Shown here in pieces: positions 24,131-34,046 of a DNA stretch of 64,000 nucleotides. The position numbers and the translations under genes were made by a program. This stretch comes from Agapetus fuscipes. Taxonomy: Eukaryota; Arthropoda; Insecta; Trichoptera; Glossosomatidae. Position 1 is the stretch's first letter. Each line of letters opens with the position of its first letter. Under the pieces are notes generated by a model. It searched no databases. It was not told the DNA's origin and was given only the letters and a program-made list of their open reading frames with translations. The DNA lies in assembly GCA_951799405.1 (NCBI GenBank), contig OX637336.1, positions 21,185,479 to 21,249,478 on the forward strand, written 5' to 3'.

Positions 24131-24759
24131 GAAATTGAGTTGTTTAATTTTCAATTAAACAAAATATCAACAAAATAATACGTAAGAACGTGAAACAGTT
24201 TTTCACCTTTATTGTTTTTTCATGAGTGAGGATTTTTAATTTTAGGCCTGCAACATCACAAATAATAATATCATAAATTCTTGAACGCCAAGATTTCGGT
24301 GTTTCACGTTTGTGTTTTAATTTCCCCATTTGCTTTTTCTGCGGGATATTGTAAGTTGGGCATGTCTTTTCTGATATATTTTCATCCTTCAAAACTCTGA
24401 TGTCAAAAAAGTTTCACTGAAAACTAATTTATCTCGAAAATATACCAAGCAATGATACCAAGATTTTCTCATCGACGTCAAATCAGAGGGACGCCAATCG
24501 CGCTGTTGAAAATTTATTACCATTCGCGGTTTTTTCTGTACAATGCACAAAATGAGGCGGCTTTTGATTCACAATGTTTGTTTTTGTTATTTCATGGGAA
24601 GTACGAGTTGCTCCCTAAATGACTTCCTTCTAAATGAACATGGGTACCTACCATATTTTTCAGGTATTCCCTTGTCGCTCTTGTTTGACCTAGAAATTAT
24701 GTTTACTTCAATACAGATCAATGATACAGAGACAATGGACTCCCACAATTTCTTTACCC

Positions 24760-24900
24760 TTTTACTAAATATTGTGGCGTCACACGACCGGGTTGCTAGG
24801 GAAAAGAAAAACGTATCATTTTTCTGTTATTTTATAAGGACCCTAGTTATATAGACCCGAGTTGCCCGCCGAGAAGAAAAATCAAAATTTGTGCCAAGTC
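24760..24900 (+). repeat. Repeat D copy
   Basis: GGCGTCACACGACCGGGTTG followed by CTAGGGAAAAG and AAGGACCCTAGTTATATAG. Divergent from the other copies. Confidence 0.5.
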
Positions 24901-25244
24901 CATTTTAACCTATTTTTGTATGTAGGTATATTATTTGATGTAAAATAAATAACTTTTCCATTTCATCCTGAATGGAGTACACGTTGATACCACTTTATTT
25001 TAATTTTGACAGGCTTGCAACACTTGCAAGACTACGCTAACAATTCAGACATTTTTTGAGAAAAAACAAGATCATTTACAATAAAAAAACTCCTCTAATA
25101 AATATAAAATATAATAAATAATGTTTTTTTTGGTATGGTCGAGCGAATGAGGCGTTGACACTCAAATTTGTGTTATTGAAACAAGCGCAAGCTTGAACTC
25201 CGCCTGCGCCTTATCCTTTGTTCCTGGTTCAACAGATTTCTGTA

Positions 25245-25490
25245 TAATCTAAAATCTAGGTTTCAACGATTTATTGCTAATAAAGGCTCATATTTAATGC
25301 ATTACCACAAGTTCACAAGCGTGTTTGCGCTTACACATGCTGCATTTTTTATATACAAAATAAAATAAAACCTCACATCAACATAAACTTTGCAACTCCT
25401 GCCGCCTTTCACGAAAACGGGGCGGCATTGGCAAAAGTGACCCTAGTTTTTACTGCATCGGAGGTCAACCTAATACCAACCTATTAGTCA
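25245..25490 (-). repeat. Repeat A, diverged minus copy
   Basis: Recognisable by TTTCACGAAAACGGGGCGG and AATACCAACCTATTAGTCAA. More substitutions than most copies, so older. Confidence 0.65.
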
Positions 25491-25539
25491 AGAGACACAA
25501 AAATTTTGAAAAGGCAAATAAAAAACTTGAAATCAAATT

Positions 25540-25855
25540 TTAATTAAATACAATGGTTTTGTTATTTTTTATATTTAAATGTTATTTTTTATTCGCATTC
25601 CTTGACTTATAGGTTGGTATGAGGCTGACCACCCATTCTGTAAAAAATGGTTCACTTTGCCAATGTCACCCCTGTTTCAGGGAAGATCGGCAGGAGTTGC
25701 AGGGTGAATGTTTATTTGAGATTCGGGTTTGTATACTGTAGGACCACATGCGGCATGTTTAAACGCGAACTCATACGTGCCTGTTTGTGGAAATGCATGT
25801 AATGTGAATCTCTAATGATACATATATTTTGCAACTTAGATTAGATTTAGATTAG
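25540..25855 (+). repeat. Repeat A, plus copy
   Basis: Faces the previous copy head to head. It ends in TTAGATTAGATTTAGATTAG about 45 bases before the splice acceptor of the first BTB coding exon. Confidence 0.8.
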
Positions 25856-25914
25856 ATAAATATAGACAATAAATAATATTAAAAATTGTTATGTTTTAGA
25901 AAATATTGGCAAAC

Positions 25915-28902
25915 ATGACGCAGTCCCACTTCTCTCTGACATGGCAGCGCTACCAAAGCAGCATGTGCTCCAACTTCAGCAGTCTGCAGCAGGTGAACCA
26001 ACTCTACCACTAAAAAATTCAACTTCCCTCGCCGTCATGTAGTTCATAGTTGATACCAAAATATGGATCATGTATAGGATCATCTGCGTAAGATATTCAA
26101 TAATTGAAGAATAAAGAGGAGTGGAGTTGTAAGTGTACTGGGATGCAACATCTGTGACTACAGAAATTAAAAGTTAAAGTATCTGTGCCAATTGATGTCG
26201 GCATTATATTAACACTATGTATGCGGGCATTTTCCCGCCAGATGGCAACGTAGAGTGGGTGTTTTTTTAAAATTTCACCTTTTAATTTTTTTTTTTTTTT
26301 TTTTAATTTTTTGCCACGTTTTTACAAGTTTCCCGCGCCCTACCGCTAGGCGCGACGAAACGAGCTTACACGTCTCCCGCACATTACTATAAAAAGGTGT
26401 ATGACGAGTTAACTAGTTTCCCGCAAACGATGTGTTAAATGGAATAAAAATGTCTAATGCCCGCTTTCCACTGCGAGCGGGAAATAGCTGAGCGGGAGCG
26501 GGAAATAGCTGAGCGGAGCGTAGTGAAATAGTTTTGACCTTCCATTGCGAAAGAGATTAAAAAAATAATGGTATTTGCCTTCCACAGCCAACGAGCTCGG
26601 CGGAGTGAGCTAGGCGGGAAATGAGATGAGTCAGATGAAAGAGTTGTTTGCTTTCCATCTACAGCGGGCTTAGCGGAGCCAACTAGTGTGTGACAGCTCG
26701 TTGCAGCCTACGCCCAGATCAAACGTTTTAATTATTAATAAAAGAGTTTTTTTTTGTTTCGAAACATAAAAAGTAATGTATTATTTTGCTTTAAACATAA
26801 AAAGTAGATGTTTGAAATAAAACATGCATTTTAATATTTTCAAATTTATAAAATAATGTATGATGTGTTTTTGTAAATCATGTATGATGTGTTTTATCGC
26901 TGTCACGCAACTGCGCGGGTTGGCGCGGGGGGCACGGGGGAGCGGAGGCAGTTGAAAACTAGCGGCCGAGACCATGACACAGCGGACCCATTTTTACTCG
27001 CTCAGTCCGCTCCGCTCACTCCGCTGTCGGTGGAAGCACTTCTATGAAATTTACTGTTGCTAGTCGAGCGGAGTCCGTACGGAGTCCGCTGGAAACTCGC
27101 TCAACTCTGCGAACACTTTTGTAACTATATTTTGTATTGTTTGTGTATTAACACTGTGAAAATTCATACTGTTATAGTTTAAAATTTTTTGAGGAATTCA
27201 AAAACACTGTTTATTTTCACATGAATATATTTAAAAAGATTACAATCTTTAGAGTAAGTTACTAACGTTTTCGACCTAGAAGGTCATCATCAGGTATCTG
27301 AAAAAGATTACAATCTTTAGAGTAAGTTACTAACGTTTTCGACCTAGAAGGTCATCATCAGATACCCGATGATGACCTTCTAGGTCGAAAACGTTAGTAA
27401 CTTGCTCTAAAGATTGTAATCTTTTTAAATATATTCATGTGAAAATAAACAGTGTTTTTGAATTCCTCAAAAAATTTTAAACTATAACTTTTGTAACTCT
27501 TTGTACTCGCTCAGTCCGCTCCGCTGACTCGCTGTCGGTGGAAGCACTTCTATGAAATTTACTGTTGCTAGTCGCGCGGAGTCCGTACGGAGTCCGCTCC
27601 GCTCGCAGTGGAAAGCGGGCATAAATGTAATTCAATAAACTTTTCAAATTTAAAATTAGCTTCCAGAAACTTCTCATGCCATATATTTGAAAGTAACGAC
27701 TTGCTGTATTTAGTTGTGGACTGAAATTGTAAATATTTTAATGATTTATTTCAAACACAAATCACTATAGGCTTTATAATTGTGTTATTCTCACAAACAC
27801 AGGTATTTTCAATTGAGCTAAGAAAGACTTCATCATGTGTGTATTGTATCAGTCTGTAAAGTGTTTTATTACTGAAGGATTGTGGCAACATTTGTAATTG
27901 GGAAACCATGGGCCATGTGTGAAGTAATTTTGTGTGATTGTTCTCCAGAATGGTGAGTTTGTGGACATGACTTTGGCAGCCGACGGTCACCTGGTGAAGG
28001 TGCACCAGATCATCCTGGGCATAGCCAGCCCCTACATCAAGGAGCTCCTGCAGTCTGCTCCCTGCCAGCACCCCGTCATCTTCCTCAACAACATCTCCTA
28101 CGCCACTCTGTGCAACCTCATGCAGTACGTCTACACCGGAGAAGTGGCTATCGTGGAAGAGGACCTGGCGAGCTTCCTGGAAGCGGCTAAAGCCCTGCAC
28201 ATCCAGGGACTCGAAGGAATGAATTTAGACGTGGAGCCTGAGGTGCAGCACGGCTTTGAGATCAAACCTCAAATCAAATCCAACGTCCAAACCATACAAA
28301 TCCAAGTTCTAAATGAAGACAACACGACCCCTCGACTGGAAGAAATCAATCTCCCGATAGCCGCCAAAAACATCCGAGTGTCTGGAGCTGTGGAGACAAC
28401 CGACCATGGAACTAAAAGGAAGCTTGCTGATAGAATCTCTCAAGGGGAAGGAGATAAATGCGAAGACGGGGATTATCTGTCTGACCAAGACACATCTGAG
28501 GTAAATGAAACCATGGATACTACTACCGAGAGTACGACTTCTGTGGGGAAATCTGCTGATAACTTTGAACTGACTCGTCTTGTGGAAATGTCACCAAATG
28601 CGTACGGAAACAGCAAGGAGCTGCAGTATACTGTTTCCAACCGTGGCTCCTTGCAACTGATCTTGAATCGCTACATCTATAACTTGTTCAGCAAGAGCAA
28701 CGGGGGCCAGGTGCGTCGCTGGCGCTGCGTGGAGTACAGAGACCACAAGTGCCCCGCCTGCACCGTGACTAATGGCAACGTCGTCATCAAGAGAACCAAC
28801 ATGCACAACCACCACTACCACGACAAGAGAATCCTCGCTAAGATAGAGAAGAAGGCGGTGTATTCTGCCATCAGATCTGTGGAGGGAAGCAAAGACACCT
28901 AA
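25915..28902 (+). CDS. BTB-FLYWCH protein (Lola/Mod(mdg4)-like)
   Basis: Nuclear BTB/POZ proteins of this class dimerise and bind chromatin. There are two coding exons. Exon 25915-25992 starts MTQSHFSLTWQRYQSSMCS, the short N-terminus typical of insect Lola-type BTBs, and an acceptor TTTTAG at 25894-25899 suggests an upstream 5' UTR exon. Exon 27949-28902 is phase 0 at the join. Total 343 residues. Residues about 27-117 are the BTB core (NGEFVDMTLAADGHLVKVHQ, CQHPVIFLNN, YVYTGEVAIVEEDL). Then comes an acidic, Ser/Thr-rich linker. Residues about 250-325 are a FLYWCH zinc domain (GSLQLILNRYIYNLF, VRRWRCVEYRDHKCPACTV, HNHHYHDKR). BTB and FLYWCH sit in one exon. The intron between the exons holds a 1.2 kb DNA transposon. 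The exact orthologue is unknown. Confidence 0.9.
26458..27621. mobile_element. PIF/Harbinger-like non-autonomous element
   Basis: A 1164-bp unit with ends TGCCCGCTTTCCACTGCGAG / CTCGCAGTGGAAAGCGGGCA and TAA target duplications at 26455-26457 and 27622-27624. The interior carries many GAGCGGAGTC-like short repeats and no transposase ORF. It sits in the BTB gene's intron and is itself interrupted by a Penelope-type remnant. Confidence 0.85.
27127..27486. mobile_element. Penelope-type inverted terminal-repeat remnant
   Basis: It is flanked by an exact 12-bp duplication ACTTTTGTAACT (27115-27126 and 27487-27498). It consists of two inverted arms meeting near 27361, plus a direct duplication of about 67 bp in the left arm. 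Each arm and the duplicate carry CTGATGA (CCGATGA in one), T, GACC...GGTC, GAAAACG: three hammerhead-like cores in 360 bp. Same family as 6668-6847. Confidence 0.8.
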
Positions 28903-29015
28903 ATCAACATTTCATTTTATAATCAGACCAAACATTTCAAACATCTGTGACCTGTATCTATACCACAAGACACAAATATATATATTTTTTGTTGAATCTT
29001 TAAAATCAAAAACAC
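28903..29015 (+). other. BTB gene 3' flank
   Basis: AT-rich sequence between the TAA at 28900-28902 and a transposon at 29019. No canonical AATAAA seen here, so the 3' UTR may run into the transposon. Confidence 0.4.
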
Positions 29016-29018
29016 TAA

Positions 29019-29564
29019 GGGCCGGTCTTATAAACATCCGTTAGTTCAATGTCGTACCAAATTTACCGAAATATAATACAAACGTCACATTTTTCGTCTT
29101 ATAAGAATCCATTTGTTTTATTTCCGTAAAAGTTACCGACAGATCTAACCGACAGCCGACCCATCGATTAATGGCAGATACCGGCCGGTTAGTTAAGGTT
29201 TGAGGTTAGGTCAGCTGTCAAAGCATTGTTTCTTTGCGGTGAGTTTTGCGTGTCATTGGACTACTACGCTCTATCCTGTGGAAGATAATTTCTTCCGAAA
29301 GTGATAGATAATTCATTAAAATTGCGCTGTCTTAGTCGTTTTTGTATTTGTCAAAAGCAACTTTAGGTTATTTTCGTCTTTAACAGCAAACGGATGCCGT
29401 ATGTTCACGAATGCACGTAAAAAATCATCGAAAATACGAGTGCATTATTGAGAACTAACGGACGGTTAAAAAAGCTTTATAGGACGACCATCGGTAAGAT
29501 CCATCCGTTAGTAACTTGCCGAGATACTTACGGATATTTGGTCTCTCGTTTATAAGACCGGCTC
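29019..29564. mobile_element. PIF/Harbinger-like MITE, copy 1
   Basis: Ends GGGCCGGTCTTATAAAC / GTTTATAAGACCGGCTC with TAA duplications at 29016-29018 and 29565-29567. 546 bp. Very similar to 62904-63464 throughout, apart from one gap of about 15 bp and scattered changes, which implies fairly recent mobility. Confidence 0.9.
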
Positions 29565-29619
29565 TAAAGCAAACTTTTTTTTTTTTCAAAAAATAGATTT
29601 GTGAAGAGGAATTCAATTC

Positions 29620-30065
29620 ACCAACCTATTCTGCCTGGTCAGAAACAAGTATAATTATCATCAATTAATTATTCATTATTGTTTATTTTAATGAATTATT
29701 AATTAATCTATAATCTATAATCTAAGTTGCAAGGATATATTCATTTAAAGCTCTCAGATGTAAGCCCACAAACCAACAAGTGCTGAATGTGTACTTACAA
29801 ATAAAATCCAAACCTCAAATGAACATAAGCCCCACAACTTTTGCCGACCTTCCCTGAAACAGGGGTAACATTGGCAAAGTGAACCATTTTTCACAGTATG
29901 GGTGGTCAGCCTCATACCAACTTATTAAATTAATAATTACCCAATAACATCTGTTGAACCAGGGTCAAACTTATGGTCAAATGACCCAGGCGGGGATCGA
30001 ACCAACGTTGTTCTATTCCAAACACGCTAGAAAGATCAGCCCATTTGGCCCCCTCGGCCATAACA
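29620..30065 (-). repeat. SINE3, split by Repeat A
   Basis: Inverse copy of 3497-3735. The B box (GGGGATCGAACC on plus) is near 29993-30004 and the A-box side near 30040-30060. Repeat A occupies 29705-29935, flanked by imperfect TTATTAATTAAT / TTATTAAATTAAT target copies. Confidence 0.75.
29705..29935 (-). repeat. Repeat A nested in SINE3
   Basis: Standard 3' unit with a TCTATAATCTATAATC tail, lacking about 20 bp internally relative to other copies (after CAACAAGTG). It interrupts SINE3. Confidence 0.8.
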
Positions 30066-30221
30066 TCGACTTTATTTAAGAAATACGTAGTTAAGGATGT
30101 GCACTTGAATTTTGATGCTCCTGTAATTTCAAATCAATAATTCAAACTCTCTTTATTTGAAAATTAAAATTAAAAATAAAAAACAAATTGTATAAGGCTA
30201 CGGGGCGAGTAAAATTTAATC

Positions 30222-31005
30222 CACGCACCCAATTTCACACAAGCTATCAAGTTTCCACTCCATGCTTGAGAGACTTATCAGGACTCCACTAACAGATGCT
30301 GACCACAGAACCGAACTTGACACTATTAGACAAATTGCTTTCAATAACGGATATGACATCAAAATAATAGACAAATTACTCAACAAAAAAACCAAAACAA
30401 CACTATACAGACAACACATTTACCACTCTTATAACACTCGAGAGGACCTAGACCGACCTTGGAGGAAAGTACTATTCTTGGGTGAAATTTCTTCCAAAAT
30501 CTCCAAGATTCTACCCGACTCTATCAGACCTGCGTTTTACACCAATAATAAATTGGGAAACTTACTTTGTAATTCTAAATCGAAAATGGACATTTTACAA
30601 AAATGTGGAGTATACGAAGTTCGGTGTGGCGACTGCAATCGAGTATACATTGGGCAGACTTGTAGAAGTTTAAAAATTAGAATGGACGAACACAGGCGTT
30701 GTCTATCTAATAATAACTTCTCCGAGTTTGCCAACCACATTATAGAATCAGGACATACTTTTAATAAACATACAATCAAACTTCTTCATACAAACACATA
30801 CAGACCGACTTTAACAGCTCTCGAGACCATAGAAATTAATAAAAATTCAAGTACTGTCAATTCCTTACTAAATAACTTTTTGATCCCTAATCCATCTCCT
30901 CTCCTGACCTTGTTTCCTAGAAATAATAATAAATCTGTCACCAACAATCCCAGCGCTCTGTTCCCTTCCTCACCCCTCCCCCCCTCCACTACTCCCACCC
31001 CTTAA
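30222..31005 (+). pseudogene. Penelope protein C-terminus with GIY-YIG endonuclease
   Basis: The open frame follows a stop at the inverted-repeat junction and ends at the TAA at 31003-31005. STHPISHKLSSFHSMLERL is the linker after the RT. The endonuclease domain follows: GVYEVRCGDCNRVYIGQTCR (a GIY-like G-V-Y, a CxxC, and YIG), with the conserved Arg region KIRMDEHRR, then H and E residues downstream (HIIESGHTFNKH, ALETIEINK). The tail is low-complexity and Pro-rich. The catalytic residues look intact in this domain, but the protein lacks its RT. Confidence 0.85.
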
Positions 31006-31054
31006 AAGAATGTTACACTAATTTATATTTTATTTTGTTAGTCAGTAATATTTT

Positions 31055-31095
31055 GTACCTGATGATGGAAACATTGTTTCCGAAACCGGTCGTAC
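31055..31095 (+). ncRNA. Hammerhead-ribozyme-like motif in the Penelope terminal repeat
   Basis: Order: GTAC (stem I), CTGATGA core, one unpaired T, stem II GGAAAC/GTTTCC with a 3-base loop, GAAA core, C-CG-G minimal stem III, GTC cleavage triplet, GTAC (stem I partner). Both stem I strands pair perfectly. Small hammerhead variants in Penelope-like elements are known. The extra T before stem II departs from the textbook core. Confidence 0.75.
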
Positions 31096-31342
31096 ATTAT
31101 TAAATTTTACTCGCCCCGTAGCCTTATACAATTTGTTTTTTATTTTTAATTTTAATTTTTAAAAAATGAAAGGTTACAAAGTGAATGCCTCGTCAATTAA
31201 TGATCTCTTTATTTGTTTCATTCCTTTTATATAAGGCATTAACAATTTAATTAACTAATGATATGATTATTCAAACATATTTCCCTTTTTGCATTAAATC
31301 ATCCAAAGTTATTTTGTAGATAATATGATTGGCTATAATAAT

Positions 31343-31560
31343 AATAATAATAATAGGATGATTTATTTGGTGAACGCAGTTTTTGTGTGTATCACAACTC
31401 AAGAGCCCTCTGCGAGCTTGGTCGTCGCTGTAGAAAGCGCCAATTCTCAAGCAAGACCCAGTTGTTGTAAGGTTGGATGGACCTTTCAGTGACCGGTCTT
31501 TGGTAAAGGTTTTATGAATTTTTCAACCCAGTGAAGAGCACCTTTGATTTTTCCAAGCCT
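31343..31560 (-). repeat. SINE1 copy, 5'-truncated
   Basis: Tail (ATAATAATAGGATGATTTAT) and body to AGTGAAGAGCACC. The tRNA-like head is absent. Confidence 0.75.
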
Positions 31561-31808
31561 CTTCATTGGTAAATTTATTTCATTTTTTGTGTGAAACATC
31601 TTGTAGATAATACTGTAGGATGTAAGTACAATATGTTATTGTAAGATTTTAAAATGTATTTTCCTAAATAAAGTAAAATTTTAATTCAAATGGTTTTTCT
31701 TTTAGTAAATCTGCATTATTGATGATCATTTCCAAGCTGGATAGTATAAATATGACTGTTTTTAATCAGATGTTACGGCTATTCATATCCACAACTGAAA
31801 AATATATA

Positions 31809-32661
31809 GGGGCCGTCCATAAATTACGTCATCGATTTTGGCCGATTTTCGACCCCCCCCCCCCTACAATCATCATAGTCATTATCTAATGACCCCCCCC
31901 CCCCCCTCTCGCTGTAATAATGGATGAGCTTAATAATTAATAATGTTATATTACTTGCATACTATTTTGTATCTATAATCTATAATCTAAGTTGCAAGGA
32001 TATATTCATTCAAAGCTCTCAGATGTATGCCCACAAACAAACACGTGTAGTTCGCGCTTACAAATGCTGATTGTGTACTTACAAATAAAATCCAAACCTC
32101 AAATGAACATAAGCCCTGCAACTCTTGCCGACATTCCCTGAAACAGGGGTGACATTGGCAAAGTGAACCATTTTTTACAGTATGGGTGGTCAGCCTCATA
32201 CAAACCTATAAGTCAAGGAATACGAGTAATAAATAACATTTAAGGATAAGAAAACAACAAAACCTTAAAAATAAATCTATACAAAAAAAGTAAAAAATGT
32301 CTTATGCAAAAAATGTAGCAAGCCAATAAACCAACATTAAAAATCAGCATTGCAGATTAGCCGCCACTTCTTCCTGTCCTTGCATACTTCTTTCATTTCA
32401 TCCAGAGTCATAACTTTTTTCATACAAGCTCTCCTTTTATTATGACTCTGGTCTCTGGATATCCCATTCACTCGCTATTTCGAAAATTTGGTCCATCCAT
32501 ACCTTTCTCGTTCTTCCTCTTCCACGACATCCATCAGTATATTTTGTAAAAATTGGTATTTACAAGAACGACGTCACTTCTGGTACTCGTACATCATTTA
32601 CCATCATCCGCGGACCAGACCCCCCCCCTAAATGCGAATGACGTAATATATGGACAGCCCC
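31809..32661. mobile_element. DNA transposon with GGGGCYGTCCAT ends and poly(C) runs
   Basis: Left end GGGGCCGTCCATAAATTACG and right end (reverse complement) GGGGCTGTCCATATATTACG form terminal inverted repeats. Three C-runs lie inside (31853-31864, 31892-31906, about 32621-32628). A long Repeat A copy is inserted at 31970-32545, so the host element was about 280 bp. The superfamily is unclear. Confidence 0.7.
31970..32545 (-). repeat. Repeat A, longest copy, reveals LINE ORF end
   Basis: Upstream (higher coordinates) of the usual 3' unit, the minus strand keeps the end of an ORF: MTLDEMKEVCKDRKKWRLIC then NADF and a stop near 32360, preceded by a diverged frame with GWTKF and RDQSHNKRRACMKK. 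A basic tail ending in a K-W-R motif is common at the end of non-LTR RT ORFs. Hence Repeat A is a LINE 3' end, not a SINE. Confidence 0.75.
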
Positions 32662-32665
32662 ATAT

Positions 32666-33258
32666 CAGGAGGTAATTTTCAATAGTAGTCAAGTCCACTT
32701 TATGCTAAATTGAGAAAAGACGACTTTTGTGTTCTGTCATGATGTACTCCGTTATGATGCTTAGAATGGTAACTTTAGAATAATGTGGAGTTCAGGATTA
32801 ATCAAATATAACAGAAATAAAGTAAATGCTTGGATTTACGGAGAAAAACCCGAAAAAAAAACGGATTTGACTAGTTTTGTTTCCAAGGTGTGGATTTGAC
32901 CATTTTTGAATGAAAGCGAAATGGATTTGACCAATTTTGTTAGGAAGCGGTTCGGATTTGACTACTTTTGAACTACTTTTGACTGCTCGATGTATGGAGA
33001 ATGCAAGATGGCGGATGGGGCTAGGAGCGACGTGATTGGCTCAAACGGATCTAGCCATGTTTGAAAGTAAGGTGGTCTGGAATAGGCTAATTTTGAATGT
33101 AAGGTTGATATTTGTTTATTGTTTTGAGGGGTGTAGGCTGGATTTGGCTAGTTAGGATTGATATGAGCCGATAAAGAATTCTTCCTAGAAAAATGTTGTA
33201 TATTTACTTCATTTTCTATAAATTTGGAGTTGACCACTTTTGAAAATTACCTCCTGAT
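32666..33258. mobile_element. MITE with internal GGATTTGAC repeats
   Basis: Terminal inverted repeats CAGGAGGTAATTTTCAA / TTGAAAATTACCTCCTG, flanked by ATAT on both sides (32662-32665, 33259-33262). Inside are four short copies of GGATTTGACTAGTTTTG-like sequence (32861-32970), also echoed by the ends (GTCAAGTCC). No ORF. Confidence 0.8.
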
Positions 33259-33262
33259 ATAT

Positions 33263-34046
33263 CTGTAACGGAAACCAATATAAAACACTTTCACACATCA
33301 AATTAAAAACTTATTAACATGTATAATATCCGTGAAAACCTAAAATGAAACAAAAATATATTTTATTTATATTGGTGCTTTTACAGTAATCCTGTTTTTC
33401 AGCATGCACTACATATTTAGGTTGTCATTCTCTCCGTCTACCTAATTTATAAAATCTGTCGGCCGAGCAGTTCTTAATGAGGTCTCTATATGATTTAAAC
33501 ACAATTGTGACGTCACACAGCTGTGCTGCTCAGAGAAAAGGTAAACAAATATTTTTTATTGGTTGCTAAGGACGGCAATCCCATACAAGACTGGCCAAAA
33601 ATGTTCAGAGTCCATTATATTTTGTAAGAAGCCTGCAGAACCCTTTGGTCTTAGATCCGTGCATGAATATTTATAAATTTAGACGGCAGCCACAGAGTTA
33701 TGCCAGCTAAATGAGATCGGTATAACGACTTTAGGGCCTTCAAAGTTCTAACTGCTATAATATGGCTGTAACTAATGTTTACTGTTTTTCATTTCTTCAA
33801 CAAAACACAAATTTTATAAATCCAGCTAACTTCACGTTGAACCATCAAAGGTGATTCTATACAAAATGGCGACTTTAGTTTTTCCACGTTCATTTTAAGC
33901 CGTGTAGGTCTGTATACCGAAAAATAAAGATGATTGCTCTGACATAACAAAAGAAAAAGAAAAAATATCTACGACTGTCAAAATACATAACCTAAAAAAG
34001 TGACGAAATTATTAAAAAATATTAATTTGTCGCTCTACGCGTGAAA
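33263..34046. other. Upstream region of SCO1
   Basis: AT-rich; contains one Repeat D copy at about 33480-33640. The SCO1 start is at 34047. I see no clear TATA or initiator that I could defend. Confidence 0.45.
33480..33640 (+). repeat. Repeat D copy
   Basis: TTGTGACGTCACACAGCTG, then TTTTTTATTGGTTGCTAAGG and ACGGCAATCCC, in the same order as at 34880. Confidence 0.6.

Larger units (their letters stand above)
30160..31165 (+). mobile_element. Penelope-like element, 5'-truncated, inverted ends
   Basis: The unit is bounded by inverted repeats of about 60 bp: CAAATTGTATAAGGCTACGG and GGCGAGTAAAATTTAAT on the left, their reverse complement at 31103-31162 on the right. Between them lie the C-terminal part of a Penelope protein and a hammerhead-like motif. 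An inverted partial terminal copy upstream of a truncated body is characteristic of Penelope-like insertions. The RT catalytic core is gone. Confidence 0.85.
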
